Positions 6,202 through 12,356 of a stretch of 12,364 bases of DNA are shown one piece after another (the first letter of the stretch is position 1; every line of letters starts with the position of its first letter). Source of the DNA: Candidatus Odinarchaeota archaeon (GTDB lineage Archaea; Asgardarchaeota; Baldrarchaeia; Baldrarchaeales; DXJG01); the NCBI GenBank assembly GCA_021158895.1, contig JAGGSW010000084.1, positions 1-12,364 of the forward strand, read 5' to 3'. The notes beneath the pieces are model-generated. The model did no database searches. It worked only from the letters and a program-made list of their open reading frames with translations, and was not told where the DNA came from. Position numbers and translations under genes: made by a program.

Positions 6202-6837
6202 TTAGACTCTTCCCCAATCCTTGGGGGACACGAATTTGTAAGTTCTTCTAAGTGCATCATATACAGCTTTAGCGAAGTTCGGCGCAGTCCTGGTTTCTCC
6301 AAACGTTCTTGACCATACATCTTGGATTCCTGCGAGTCTCAAAACGACTTTTGCAACATCACCCGCAACTAGCCCTGTTCCTCTCGGTGCGGGTATAAGT
6401 ATGACCCTTACACTTCCACTTTTCCCTTCAACTTTAAAGGGTACAGAATGCAGATGATGACATCTACATTCCCAGCTTCCACATCCTCTTCTAACTGGTA
6501 TTATATTTAGTTTGGCATCTACTATGGCTTTTCTTATTGCCTGACCGATTTCTTGCGCTTTGCCTTCTCCTATGCCCACATAGCCATCTCTATTACCGAT
6601 CACCACTGTTGCTCTAAATCTTGACAATTCACCTGCATCTGTCTGTCGTTGGACAAGATTTATATCGACAACTTCCTCCTCGAGGTTAGGAAGAAGAAAA
6701 TCAACTATTTCAGGTTCTTTAATTGGTAGAGCTGCACGGAATATTTCGTCAATTGATGTTATTTGTCCATCCTTTACTAAACGACCTATTCTCGTCCTAG
6801 GTTTCCACTCCTCGATATCTACAGTACGACTTGCCAT
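6202..6837 (-). CDS. rps5: 30S ribosomal protein uS5 (S5)
   Basis: This 211-aa small-subunit protein takes part in decoding accuracy and mRNA entry. The S5 double-stranded-RNA-binding domain is RFRATVVIGNRDGYVGIGEGKA (about 73-94). The archaeal RRGCGSWECRC segment (116-126) holds a Cys/His cluster (Cys119, Cys124, Cys126, then three His) that could bind metal. The C-terminal domain has PAPRGTGLVAGDVAK (149-163) and the DVWSRTFGETRT block. The ATG overlaps the uL18 stop in TAATG, and the site GGGGAGGG lies inside the end of uL18, so the two are translationally coupled. Confidence 0.98.
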   Translation of the reverse strand: MASRTVDIEEWKPRTRIGRLVKDGQITSIDEIFRAALPIKEPEIVDFLLPNLEEEVVDINLVQRQTDAGELSRFRATVVIGNRDGYVGIGEGKAQEIGQAIRKAIVDAKLNIIPVRRGCGSWECRCHHLHSVPFKVEGKSGSVRVILIPAPRGTGLVAGDVAKVVLRLAGIQDVWSRTFGETRTAPNFAKAVYDALRRTYKFVSPKDWGRV

Positions 6838-7439
6838 TACGAGCCCTCCCCAAATTCTGAAATTATCTTATTTTTGACTTCTTCGAAGTGTTCTGGGAGT
6901 TTTTTGGGATCTAAACCTCTTTTAAGATATTGTGAAAATTGTTTTTGATATCGGTCTGGATCATTTTGCTCTAGTAGTTCGGCATATTTTGCAATATGCT
7001 CTCCTCTTATTCTAGAGTCGTCTGGTAGTATCTCTTCGCCATGTGGAATTTCTAAGCCAGCATCCACAGCACCTTTAAGAACTGCAAATACTCTATTCCC
7101 TTTCGTTGGTCTGTGAAGCCCTATGTCGAGTATGGCTTTCTTAATGCCAGCTTTTAACGCTTTGTATCCCACTAATAGACCTGTTAGGTATGCTGCAGGT
7201 AAATTTCCAGTTCCACCAAGCCAACCGTACTTTTGTACAAGTTCGCTACTATGAGCATAAACCAAGGTTTTATCTCCTTCAGGTTGAGCAATTACAATAT
7301 GTGTAATTGTGTGTTTTAGAGTTTTTCTAGCAACTAATCTTGGTAAGCCTGATATTACCAATTTTCTTCTTAAGTAATAGTCTGTTCTTCCTTCTCTACG
7401 TCTTCTGAAGGGTACTCTGTACCTTGGGCCTTTTGCCAT
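6837..7439 (-). CDS. rpl18: 50S ribosomal protein uL18 (L18)
   Basis: This 200-aa 5S-rRNA-binding protein is of archaeal/eukaryotic type (eukaryotic L5). The basic N terminus GPRYRVPFRRRREGRTDY (4-21) and RLVARKT (34-40) lead into the core with GGTGNLPAAYLTGLLVGYKA (75-94) and ILDIGLHRPTKGNRVFAVLKGAVDAG (about 103-128). The C-terminal extension after GEEILPDDSRIRGEHIAKYA is typical of archaea and carries KRGLDPKKLPEHF. It lies 11 bases after eL19. Its last codons (GEGS) supply the uS5 ribosome binding site, and its stop shares one base with the uS5 start. Confidence 0.98.
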   Translation of the reverse strand: MAKGPRYRVPFRRRREGRTDYYLRRKLVISGLPRLVARKTLKHTITHIVIAQPEGDKTLVYAHSSELVQKYGWLGGTGNLPAAYLTGLLVGYKALKAGIKKAILDIGLHRPTKGNRVFAVLKGAVDAGLEIPHGEEILPDDSRIRGEHIAKYAELLEQNDPDRYQKQFSQYLKRGLDPKKLPEHFEEVKNKIISEFGEGS

Positions 7440-7450
7440 TTTTAAACCTC

Positions 7451-7912
7451 CTATTCTAATATAGCCTTTCTCGCCAAGTTATGTTCCTCTATGTAATGTA
7501 ATAGATGACGAACACTTCCAAATGTTCCGCCTTTTGCTTTCATATACAACATTCTATAAACCCTTCGGGTTATGACTCTTTTATCTCGTAATTCTCTAAG
7601 TTTTCTCCTAATGGCCCTTATTTTATTCATCCAACTTTCTTTTCGAGGCGTTCTAGCGGTTTTTCTTCCTTTTCTACTTCCATGACCTCTTCTTCTACCT
7701 TTCTTCTTTTGTTCATGAAGCTTTTTGGCTCTACTTGTTGATATTCCCTTTTCAGGTAGAGCGCGGATTATGCCATCTTTAATTAAACGTCTAATATCTT
7801 CACGTCTAACAGCCATACTAACTTCATCAACATAATCAGGATCTATCCAAACTCTATGAATGCCTACCTTAAGTATTTCAGATGCCAATCTCCTCTGACT
7901 CCTCAATTTCAC
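7451..7912 (-). CDS. rpl19e: 50S ribosomal protein eL19 (L19e)
   Basis: This 153-aa, highly basic protein is restricted to archaea and eukaryotes. The family N terminus is clear: LRSQRRLASEILKVGIHRVWIDP (3-25). The basic hinge KKKGRRRGHGSRKGRKTARTPRKE (about 69-92) enters 23S rRNA and precedes the C-terminal long helix. The start codon is GTG at 7912-7910. It lies 35 bases inside eL32, but family alignment fixes it there, because this is exactly where eL19 proteins begin. GGAGGT 8 bases upstream, within the eL32 coding sequence, supports the choice. Confidence 0.97.
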   Translation of the reverse strand: MKLRSQRRLASEILKVGIHRVWIDPDYVDEVSMAVRREDIRRLIKDGIIRALPEKGISTSRAKKLHEQKKKGRRRGHGSRKGRKTARTPRKESWMNKIRAIRRKLRELRDKRVITRRVYRMLYMKAKGGTFGSVRHLLHYIEEHNLARKAILE

Positions 7913-8300
7913 CTCTGCGAACCTCCTCAGTTGGGTTTAATACAACTAACTCCAGTTCTTCTGCTTTTTCAAGGATGGCAAGTCTTTTTCTCGTTCCAAC
8001 GGTATGAGCAATTCTTACAGCGTGTTTTGTCGGATCTAGTTTTTCTAAATCTTCGGGTCGATAGACAAGGACTTCTTCAAATCCTGATGGATGCAACCCT
8101 CTAACGACTTTTGGTGATCGATAACCGACGTCTGGCATTTTGATCCAGCCTTTTCTCTTTTCACGTACTTTACTGTCGATTCCTTTTGGTTTACGCCAGT
8201 TTGGTTTAACTCGCTTATATCTCCAGCTTTCGTACCTAACGAAGTCAGGTTTTTTACTTTTTATTTTCTTTCTTAGTTCTAATAGTTTTTCTTTGAGCAT
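7878..8300 (-). CDS. rpl32e: 50S ribosomal protein eL32 (L32e)
   Basis: This 140-aa archaeal/eukaryotic large-subunit protein carries the conserved core FVRYESWRYKRVKPNWRKPKG (about 20-40), IDSKVREK (41-48), VGYRSPKVVRGLHPSGF (58-74) and VRIAHTVGTRKRLAILEKA (95-113). The family commonly ends near LNP (121-123). Here a 17-residue Glu-rich tail follows and overlaps the start of eL19 by 35 bases. The tail codons for Glu-Glu-Val encode the eL19 ribosome binding site. It starts 13 bases after uL6, with a GGAGG site (CTAGGAGG) in the gap. Confidence 0.97.
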   Translation of the reverse strand: MLKEKLLELRKKIKSKKPDFVRYESWRYKRVKPNWRKPKGIDSKVREKRKGWIKMPDVGYRSPKVVRGLHPSGFEEVLVYRPEDLEKLDPTKHAVRIAHTVGTRKRLAILEKAEELELVVLNPTEEVRRGEIEESEEIGI

Positions 8301-8313
8301 TATTTTAGGCCTC

Positions 8314-8877
8314 CTAGGCTACTCGTTTAATAATATCACCAATGTGCTTTTCATAGACATATATGCCATCTTGGAAAACTCTTGGATCCTTGTCTTTTAT
8401 TTTCGTTGCTAATTGTATGTTTGCTGCTGTTTGTCCTACATGTTCTATGTTTATTCCTTCGACAATTACGTCATCACCTTCAACTCTTACTGTTACATCG
8501 TCTCCTACAATTTCTGCTACACGAGGAGCCCTTTCGCCGAGAAAGTTTTCAATTAAGACCTTTCTGCCTTCAACTTTAACGTTTATAGGGAAATGAGCAT
8601 AAACAATTTTAAGTTTGTATACAAAACCTTTAGTTGCTCCAATTATCATATTTTTTATGTGCGAGGCCACGGTTCCAACCATGGCCTTCTCTTTTTTCCT
8701 AGGGAAAAATGTCTCGATCCTAACAATATTTCCATCTAATGTTATGTTTACTGGTGCGTTAAATGTTCGTGAAAGCGTTCCTTTAGGTCCTTTAACAGTC
8801 ACCCTTTTTCCTTCAACGGTTACTTCAACGTTTTCTGGTATCTCAACCTCGGATTTAACGTAAGGAATTTTTACCAT
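8314..8877 (-). CDS. rpl6: 50S ribosomal protein uL6 (L6)
   Basis: This 187-aa protein lies near the GTPase-associated centre and sarcin-ricin loop of the 50S subunit. It consists of two similar alpha/beta domains. The first starts IPENVEVTVEGKRVTVKGPKG (13-33), followed by TVASHIKNMIIGATKGFVYKLKIVYAHFP (about 69-97). The second contains VKVEGRKVLIENFLGERAPR (about 99-118) and the conserved IEHVGQTAANIQ. The end DPRVFQDGIYVYEK replaces the bacterial GKGI block, as expected for the archaeal/eukaryotic (L9) type. It lies 14 bases after uS8. Confidence 0.98.
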   Translation of the reverse strand: MVKIPYVKSEVEIPENVEVTVEGKRVTVKGPKGTLSRTFNAPVNITLDGNIVRIETFFPRKKEKAMVGTVASHIKNMIIGATKGFVYKLKIVYAHFPINVKVEGRKVLIENFLGERAPRVAEIVGDDVTVRVEGDDVIVEGINIEHVGQTAANIQLATKIKDKDPRVFQDGIYVYEKHIGDIIKRVA

Positions 8878-8891
8878 TTTAGACCACCATT

Positions 8892-9284
8892 TTAGTAAAC
8901 ATAAGCGAGTAATCGTCCTCCAATACCTCTTTTAATAGCTTCCTTATGAGTCATTACACCTTGAGGAGTCGATACTATGAGAATGCCTATATCATGAGCT
9001 GGGAGGTATCTTTTCTCCCATTTTTCGAAATCCTTCTTTTTTACGGGGAAACGAGGCTTAATGACCCCACATTTGTTTATCCTACCTAAGAGTTGTACTC
9101 TGAATTTTCCTGCTCTCCCGTCATCTATGTATTCAAATTCTCCAATGTATCCTTCCTGTAACATTATTTTTAGTACTTCTCCTATGAGTTTTGAAGCAGG
9201 CTTTATAATAACTGCTTTTTTCCCTGCTAGTTCGTGATTCATAATATTTGATAATGCATCAGCAAGAGGATCTAATAAGGGCAT
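8892..9284 (-). CDS. rps8: 30S ribosomal protein uS8 (S8)
   Basis: This 130-aa protein binds the central domain of 16S rRNA early in 30S assembly. The N-terminal domain begins DPLADALSNIMNHELAGKK (5-23) and contains PASKLIGEVLKIMLQEGYIGEFEYIDD. The C-terminal domain ends in ILIVSTPQGVMTHKEA (102-117) and GIGGRLLAYVY, the archaeal/eukaryotic (S15a) form of the STxxG motif. In bacteria S8 also represses its own operon; nothing in this sequence shows whether that happens here. It starts 6 bases after the uS14 stop; its ribosome binding site lies in the uS14 3' end (GGAGAAAGG). Confidence 0.98.
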   Translation of the reverse strand: MPLLDPLADALSNIMNHELAGKKAVIIKPASKLIGEVLKIMLQEGYIGEFEYIDDGRAGKFRVQLLGRINKCGVIKPRFPVKKKDFEKWEKRYLPAHDIGILIVSTPQGVMTHKEAIKRGIGGRLLAYVY

Positions 9285-9290
9285 ATTGTA

Positions 9291-9452
9291 TCACCTTTCT
9301 CCCAGTTTTTTGAAACCAAGTTTTTCTGCAATTTCTCTAAAGCATCTTCTACAAACCATTAATCCGTATCTTCGTATTATTGCTCTATGTGTACCGCATC
9401 TTCTACATACACGACTACCCTTACCAAATTTTTTCTTACTTTCTTCACTCAT
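9291..9452 (-). CDS. rps14: 30S ribosomal protein uS14, zinc-binding short form
   Basis: This small gene of 53 aa fits exactly between uL5 and uS8. The translation begins MSEESKKKFGKGSR and has a four-Cys zinc module: Cys16-x2-Cys19 (VCRRCG) and Cys34-x2-Cys37 (VCRRCF), with THRAIIRRYGLMVC between. It ends KKLGER. This is the archaeal/eukaryotic (S29-type) Zn-containing short S14. It joins the head of the 30S subunit near uS3 and uS10. The ATG at 9452 is preceded by TGAGGGATAAATC, in which the uL5 stop TGA overlaps the ribosome binding site. The gap to uL5 is 10 bases. Confidence 0.97.
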   Translation of the reverse strand: MSEESKKKFGKGSRVCRRCGTHRAIIRRYGLMVCRRCFREIAEKLGFKKLGER

Positions 9453-9462
9453 GATTTATCCC

Positions 9463-10020
9463 TCATGTTTCAATTTTTACGCCAAATTCTTCCATTAAAT
9501 ATACCATTGCTTCATCACGATGAACTCGGTGTCTCTCAGGAACACGTGCTCTGCGAATTTTCCTCCGCTTGACTCTATAACCGGGCCTTTCTATAGAGAT
9601 GCATACATCCATACCAAATATGCCAAGGTCAGGATCATACCTTACGCCAGGTAAGTTTATGTGTTCTTTTATGCCAAAGCTTACATTACCATAATCATCA
9701 AAACTTGAAGCCTTAATTTTGAAGTCTACCGCCTCTAAAGCTTTTCTAAGGAACTCTTTTGCTTTTTCTCCCCTAAGTGTAACTTTACATGCTATAGGCT
9801 CCTTTTTACGAATACCAAAGTCCCTTATTGTTTTTTTAGCTCTTATTTTCACGGGAGTTTGACCACTTATTGTCTCTAATACCCTTACACCCTTTTCCAA
9901 TCTTTCACCACTAGCGCCTACTCCAAAGTTTACGACTACCTTTGCTAGTCTAGGCTTTAACATCGGATTTTTTTCCCACTTTTTTAATATTTCTTCCTTT
10001 TTCTGGAAAGTTGCTTCCAT
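9463..10020 (-). CDS. rpl5: 50S ribosomal protein uL5 (L5)
   Basis: This 185-aa protein binds 5S rRNA and the P-site tRNA at the central protuberance, together with uL18. Visible signatures are NPMLKPRLAKVVVNFGVG (18-35), ETISGQTPVKIRAKKTIRDFGIRKKEPI (about 49-76), CKVTLRGEKAKEFL and GNVSFGIKEHINLPGVRYDP (about 111-130). The end has RPGYRVKRRKIRRARVPERHRV, typical of the archaeal/eukaryotic (L11) type. The ATG has GAGGG 6 bases upstream. The 47-base gap to eS4 is the widest among the ribosomal genes of the spc part and holds nothing else recognisable. Confidence 0.98.
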   Translation of the reverse strand: MEATFQKKEEILKKWEKNPMLKPRLAKVVVNFGVGASGERLEKGVRVLETISGQTPVKIRAKKTIRDFGIRKKEPIACKVTLRGEKAKEFLRKALEAVDFKIKASSFDDYGNVSFGIKEHINLPGVRYDPDLGIFGMDVCISIERPGYRVKRRKIRRARVPERHRVHRDEAMVYLMEEFGVKIET

Positions 10021-10067
10021 TTCCGACCCTCTTTTAATTCAATGAAAGTATTTAATGTTATTTGTCT

Positions 10068-10829
10068 TCACAGTTGAGGTAGTGAAATTAAGGGTTTATC
10101 TCGACCAACAGGAAATACATATTCGAGAGATGTTTGAAATAGTTCACCATCAGGACTTTCGAGTGTGACAACGCTCATTCGCCTTCCTATTCCGCGGGTA
10201 ATTTCCTTTATTTTCCCTATTTGTCCCATATTTTTGCCCCAAGTTACTAGTGCTAGTACTTCCTCTTCAAATTTAATATGTTCTCTGATTTCCTGTCCTG
10301 GCAGGCCTATTTGTAGCACATCCATTGTTTTATAGGTGTCTTCTTCAGGCTTTGTAGGATCATTGACTCTTATTAGAATATTTCTTCCGTCATGAAGATT
10401 TAGTTGAATATGCCCGCCATTCACAGTTCGCTTATTCTCAATTCTACAGAGTTTAAGTTCAATCTCTTCACCACTTATCGGATGTAACCCTAAACCTTTC
10501 CTTGGGAAAGGAAGTATGCGATAAGCTTCATTTACATCGGGAATTTCTATAACATCCATTAGCCCAACTGGAAACTTATAATCTCGTCTAATTCTTCCGT
10601 CTACTTTTATTTTTCCTTCAGCAAGTATTCTGCGAGTTTCCCTTGCGGTTTTAGCGTAACCGAGGATATCTCTAACTATTAATAGTAGTGGCAGACATCT
10701 GTTCATTGGATGTGGTCCTGGACTAGGTCTGACGGTCCATTTAAACTCTTTCCTATGTATAGGCCAGAATTTTGGTGCTGGAAGACGTTTTAAGTGTCTC
10801 TTCGGTCCTTTTTTACCCAACTTCTTCAC
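10068..10829 (-). CDS. rps4e: 30S ribosomal protein eS4 (S4e)
   Basis: This 253-aa small-subunit protein is specific to archaea and eukaryotes. The N-terminal block GKKGPKRHLKRLPAPKFWPI (5-24) is the family signature. An S4 RNA-binding domain follows at about 42-100 (ILAEGKIKVDGRIRRDYKFPVGLMD). The central S4e domain carries NLHDGRNILI, and a KOW motif lies near 190-215 (TWGKNMGQIGKIKEI). The first codon could be GTG at 10829, giving a 17-base overlap with uL24. TTG at 10820 is at least as likely: it gives the usual family N terminus (Met-Gly-Lys-Lys-Gly-Pro), and GAGGAGGGTGA would stand at normal distance from it rather than abutting the start. In either case the ribosome binding site lies inside the uL24 acidic tail. 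Confidence 0.96.
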   Translation of the reverse strand: MKKLGKKGPKRHLKRLPAPKFWPIHRKEFKWTVRPSPGPHPMNRCLPLLLIVRDILGYAKTARETRRILAEGKIKVDGRIRRDYKFPVGLMDVIEIPDVNEAYRILPFPRKGLGLHPISGEEIELKLCRIENKRTVNGGHIQLNLHDGRNILIRVNDPTKPEEDTYKTMDVLQIGLPGQEIREHIKFEEEVLALVTWGKNMGQIGKIKEITRGIGRRMSVVTLESPDGELFQTSLEYVFPVGRDKPLISLPQL

Positions 10830-11295
10830 CCTCCTCTTGGGGCTTCTCTTCTTCAGCCTCTTCTAAGGACTCCTCTAACGTCTCTTCAGCTTCTTCCTTT
10901 GCTTCTTCCTCAATTAATTCTTCTGCAGCGGCTGCCTTTCTTTCAATAATTTTCTTTCGCCATTTATCACTTAGGTCAAGTTTTGTAATCATAACATTTG
11001 AGGGATGAATAGGGTAATATACAGTTGATTTATCGGTTTTTTCTCTTGTTACTCCTTCAACATGAATTCTATATTTTTTAAGGTCTACTTTTACAACTTT
11101 TCCTTCAAGGTCTTTGTAATCTCCTCTAGTAACTACAACGGTATCTCCTTTTCTAACTGGCAATCTTTTAACGCCATATTTTATTCTAAGGTCAGGTGAA
11201 AGAGGTGCTGTCATTAATTTATTTCTAAGGTGTAGGGGAGCATTATATAGGAACTTTCTCTGTTTTCTTGGTTGTTTAGATTTTGGGAAAGGCAT
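10813..11295 (-). CDS. rpl24: 50S ribosomal protein uL24 (L24) with long acidic tail
   Basis: This 160-aa large-subunit assembly protein is of the archaeal/eukaryotic (L26) type. The N terminus has KSKQPRKQRKFLYNAPLHLR (5-24) and LSPDLRIKYGVKRLPVRKGD (32-51). The KOW motif is VVVTRGDYKDLEGKVVKVD (53-71), and the core ends near YYPIHPSNVMITKLDL (93-108). Family members of this type are usually about 120 aa. Here residues 121-160 form an extra Ala/Glu-rich tail with 20 Glu in 40 positions, probably helical or disordered. The tail's GAG-GAG-GGT codons form the ribosome binding site of eS4. It lies 12 bases after uL14, with GGAGG before the ATG. Confidence 0.97.
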   Translation of the reverse strand: MPFPKSKQPRKQRKFLYNAPLHLRNKLMTAPLSPDLRIKYGVKRLPVRKGDTVVVTRGDYKDLEGKVVKVDLKKYRIHVEGVTREKTDKSTVYYPIHPSNVMITKLDLSDKWRKKIIERKAAAAEELIEEEAKEEAEETLEESLEEAEEEKPQEEGEEVG

Positions 11296-11307
11296 ATTTC
11301 TATCCTC

Positions 11308-11733
11308 CTAGACAACTATACTAGCTACTCGTGCGACGCTTGGCCATTTTTCAGCTGCTTCTTTAGCTACCGGACCACGTATCTCTGATCCTTTTGGTTC
11401 ACCTTCCGGTGAAACTATTACGGCTGCATTATCCTCGAAAGAAACCCAAACACCGTTATATCTTCTATATGGTTTTCTTTGTCTAACAATGATGGCTCTA
11501 ACAACTTGTCTTCTCATTTTTGGTGTACCCTTTTTAACCGAAACCACAACCATGTCTCCAACTCCGGCTGATGGTAATCGGTTCAATCGCCCTTTATATC
11601 CGATAACAGCTATGATAGCTAGTTCTTTTGCTCCAGTATTATCAGCACATTTTAATCTTGCTCCAACTGGAAGGCCGCGTGTAATTCTTGGTTTATATCC
11701 TACAGAGATCTTACGAATACGACGTGCGGGCAA
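11308..11733 (-). CDS. rpl14: 50S ribosomal protein uL14 (L14)
   Basis: This 141-aa large-subunit protein sits at the subunit interface, contacting eL19/eL24 neighbours and binding initiation factor 6 in archaea. The beta-barrel signature LKCADNTGAKEL (27-38) is followed by VGDMVVVSVKKGTPKMR (58-74), VIVRQRKPYRR-like IIVRQRKPYRRYNG, FEDNAAVIV (99-107) and GEPKGSEIRGPV (111-122). The start is TTG at 11733-11731. Two in-frame TAA codons lie directly upstream and GAGGG lies 8 bases before it, so this start is the only one that fits. It follows uS17 by 21 bases. Confidence 0.98.
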   Translation of the reverse strand: MPARRIRKISVGYKPRITRGLPVGARLKCADNTGAKELAIIAVIGYKGRLNRLPSAGVGDMVVVSVKKGTPKMRRQVVRAIIVRQRKPYRRYNGVWVSFEDNAAVIVSPEGEPKGSEIRGPVAKEAAEKWPSVARVASIVV

Positions 11734-11754
11734 TTATTATCCCTCACACTATTT

Positions 11755-12081
11755 CTATTTGCTTAATTTTTCTATAACAACGAAACTTACCGTTTTGCTA
11801 AGGGGACGGCACTCCGCTATTTTTACTCTATCTCCGATTTTAGCATCAATACATGGAGGATTGTGAGCATGAATAAGAGATTTTCTTTTTTCATATCTCA
11901 TATATTTTTTGACGTACCATAGATAATCCCTTCTTACCACGACCGTTCTATTCATTTTATCGCTGACAACTATGCCTTCAAATATTCTTCCTCTAACGGG
12001 TAAAGTGCCGTGAAACGGGCAATCTGGGTCATCACACTCTGCTTTAGGCGGAATAACATCTAGCCCTATGTTTCTAGTCAT
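11755..12081 (-). CDS. rps17: 30S ribosomal protein uS17 (S17)
   Basis: This 108-aa primary 16S-rRNA-binding protein has an OB fold. GIVVSDKMNRTVVVRRDY (36-53), HAHNPPCIDAKIGDRVKIAE (71-90) and CRPLSKTVSFVVIEK are the conserved strands. The N terminus has the archaeal CDDPDCPFHG block (16-25), with Cys16, Cys21 and His24. The ATG is preceded by GGAGGTCC at about 7 bases. It is the first gene of this run. In many archaea uS17 directly follows uL29 and the RNase P subunit Rpp29, but here 283 gene-free bases precede it, so a new transcription unit probably begins here. Confidence 0.98.
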   Translation of the reverse strand: MTRNIGLDVIPPKAECDDPDCPFHGTLPVRGRIFEGIVVSDKMNRTVVVRRDYLWYVKKYMRYEKRKSLIHAHNPPCIDAKIGDRVKIAECRPLSKTVSFVVIEKLSK

Positions 12082-12171
12082 CTTAAAGGACCTCCAATTT
12101 ATCTACAAACGATACGTATTTGAATTATTATTAAACGTTGAGGGTGGTTTGAAACATGGTTAATAAAATTG

Positions 12172-12186
12172 TTTTTAACTTTTTCG
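12172..12186 (-). promoter_or_regulatory. Possible BRE/TATA promoter for the uS17 operon
   Basis: The minus strand reads CGAAAAAGTTAAAAAC, a purine-rich BRE-like element followed by an AT-rich TATA-like box. A start near 12147 would give a leader of about 65 bases before the uS17 ATG. This is the best promoter-like match close to the gene, but the region is AT-rich and chance matches are expected. Another candidate lies at 12344-12356. Confidence 0.35.
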
Positions 12187-12190
12187 TGTC

Positions 12191-12217
12191 CAAGGGATAG
12201 GGGTTCATTCACCCTTG
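12191..12217. repeat. Inverted repeat CAAGGG/CCCTTG upstream of the operon
   Basis: CAAGGG (12191-12196) and CCCTTG (12212-12217) are perfect inverted arms around a 15-base loop. An alternative internal pairing, GGGT with ACCC, competes with it. It stands just upstream of the proposed uS17 promoter, so it may be an operator, or a leader hairpin if transcription starts further upstream. It is GC-rich against an AT-rich background. Confidence 0.35.
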
Positions 12218-12274
12218 AAATAGGTATATTTGCGTACCATCACAAAAATAAATGACTTAAAAAGTTTACCTAAA

Positions 12275-12321
12275 AAGACTTGACTAGACAAGGTTGATAC
12301 GGTATAGCCTAAGAAAGTCTT
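12275..12321 (-). other. Possible small structured RNA or leader element
   Basis: On the minus strand AAGACTT (12321-12315) and AAGTCTT (12281-12275) are perfect inverted arms, and the 3' arm runs into a T5 tract, like a terminated transcript. A BRE/TATA-like GAAAACTTATACC at 12356-12344 would place a start close to 12322, at the first arm. No C/D box or protein-coding potential is seen in the 47 bases. An RNA gene here is inference from these three signals, and the stem is AT-rich and weak. Confidence 0.22.
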
Positions 12322-12343
12322 ATCAAAAAATACTCGAAATTAA

Positions 12344-12356
12344 GGTATAAGTTTTC
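12344..12356 (-). promoter_or_regulatory. Possible distal promoter element
   Basis: The minus strand reads GAAAACTTATACC, a good match to an archaeal BRE plus TATA box. It could drive the inverted-repeat element at 12275-12321, or give uS17 a leader of about 240 bases. No downstream gene other than uS17 is present in this orientation. Confidence 0.3.

Noticed and set aside
10836..10935. Low-complexity TTC/CTC repeats on the plus strand, possible simple-sequence repeat
   Set aside because: They arise from Glu codons in uL24 with mixed GAA and GAG usage, so this is a protein tail, not an independent DNA repeat.
10772..11008. Plus-strand Ser-rich open frame
   Set aside because: It is the antisense of the Glu-rich uL24 tail: GAA/GAG codons read as TTC/CTC or TCT/TCC on the other strand. 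It is not a gene.
12133..12157. Short upstream reading frame (ATG plus 7 codons) in the uS17 leader, minus strand
   Set aside because: It has no ribosome binding site and would lie at the very start of or before the predicted transcript, so a leader peptide is unsupported.
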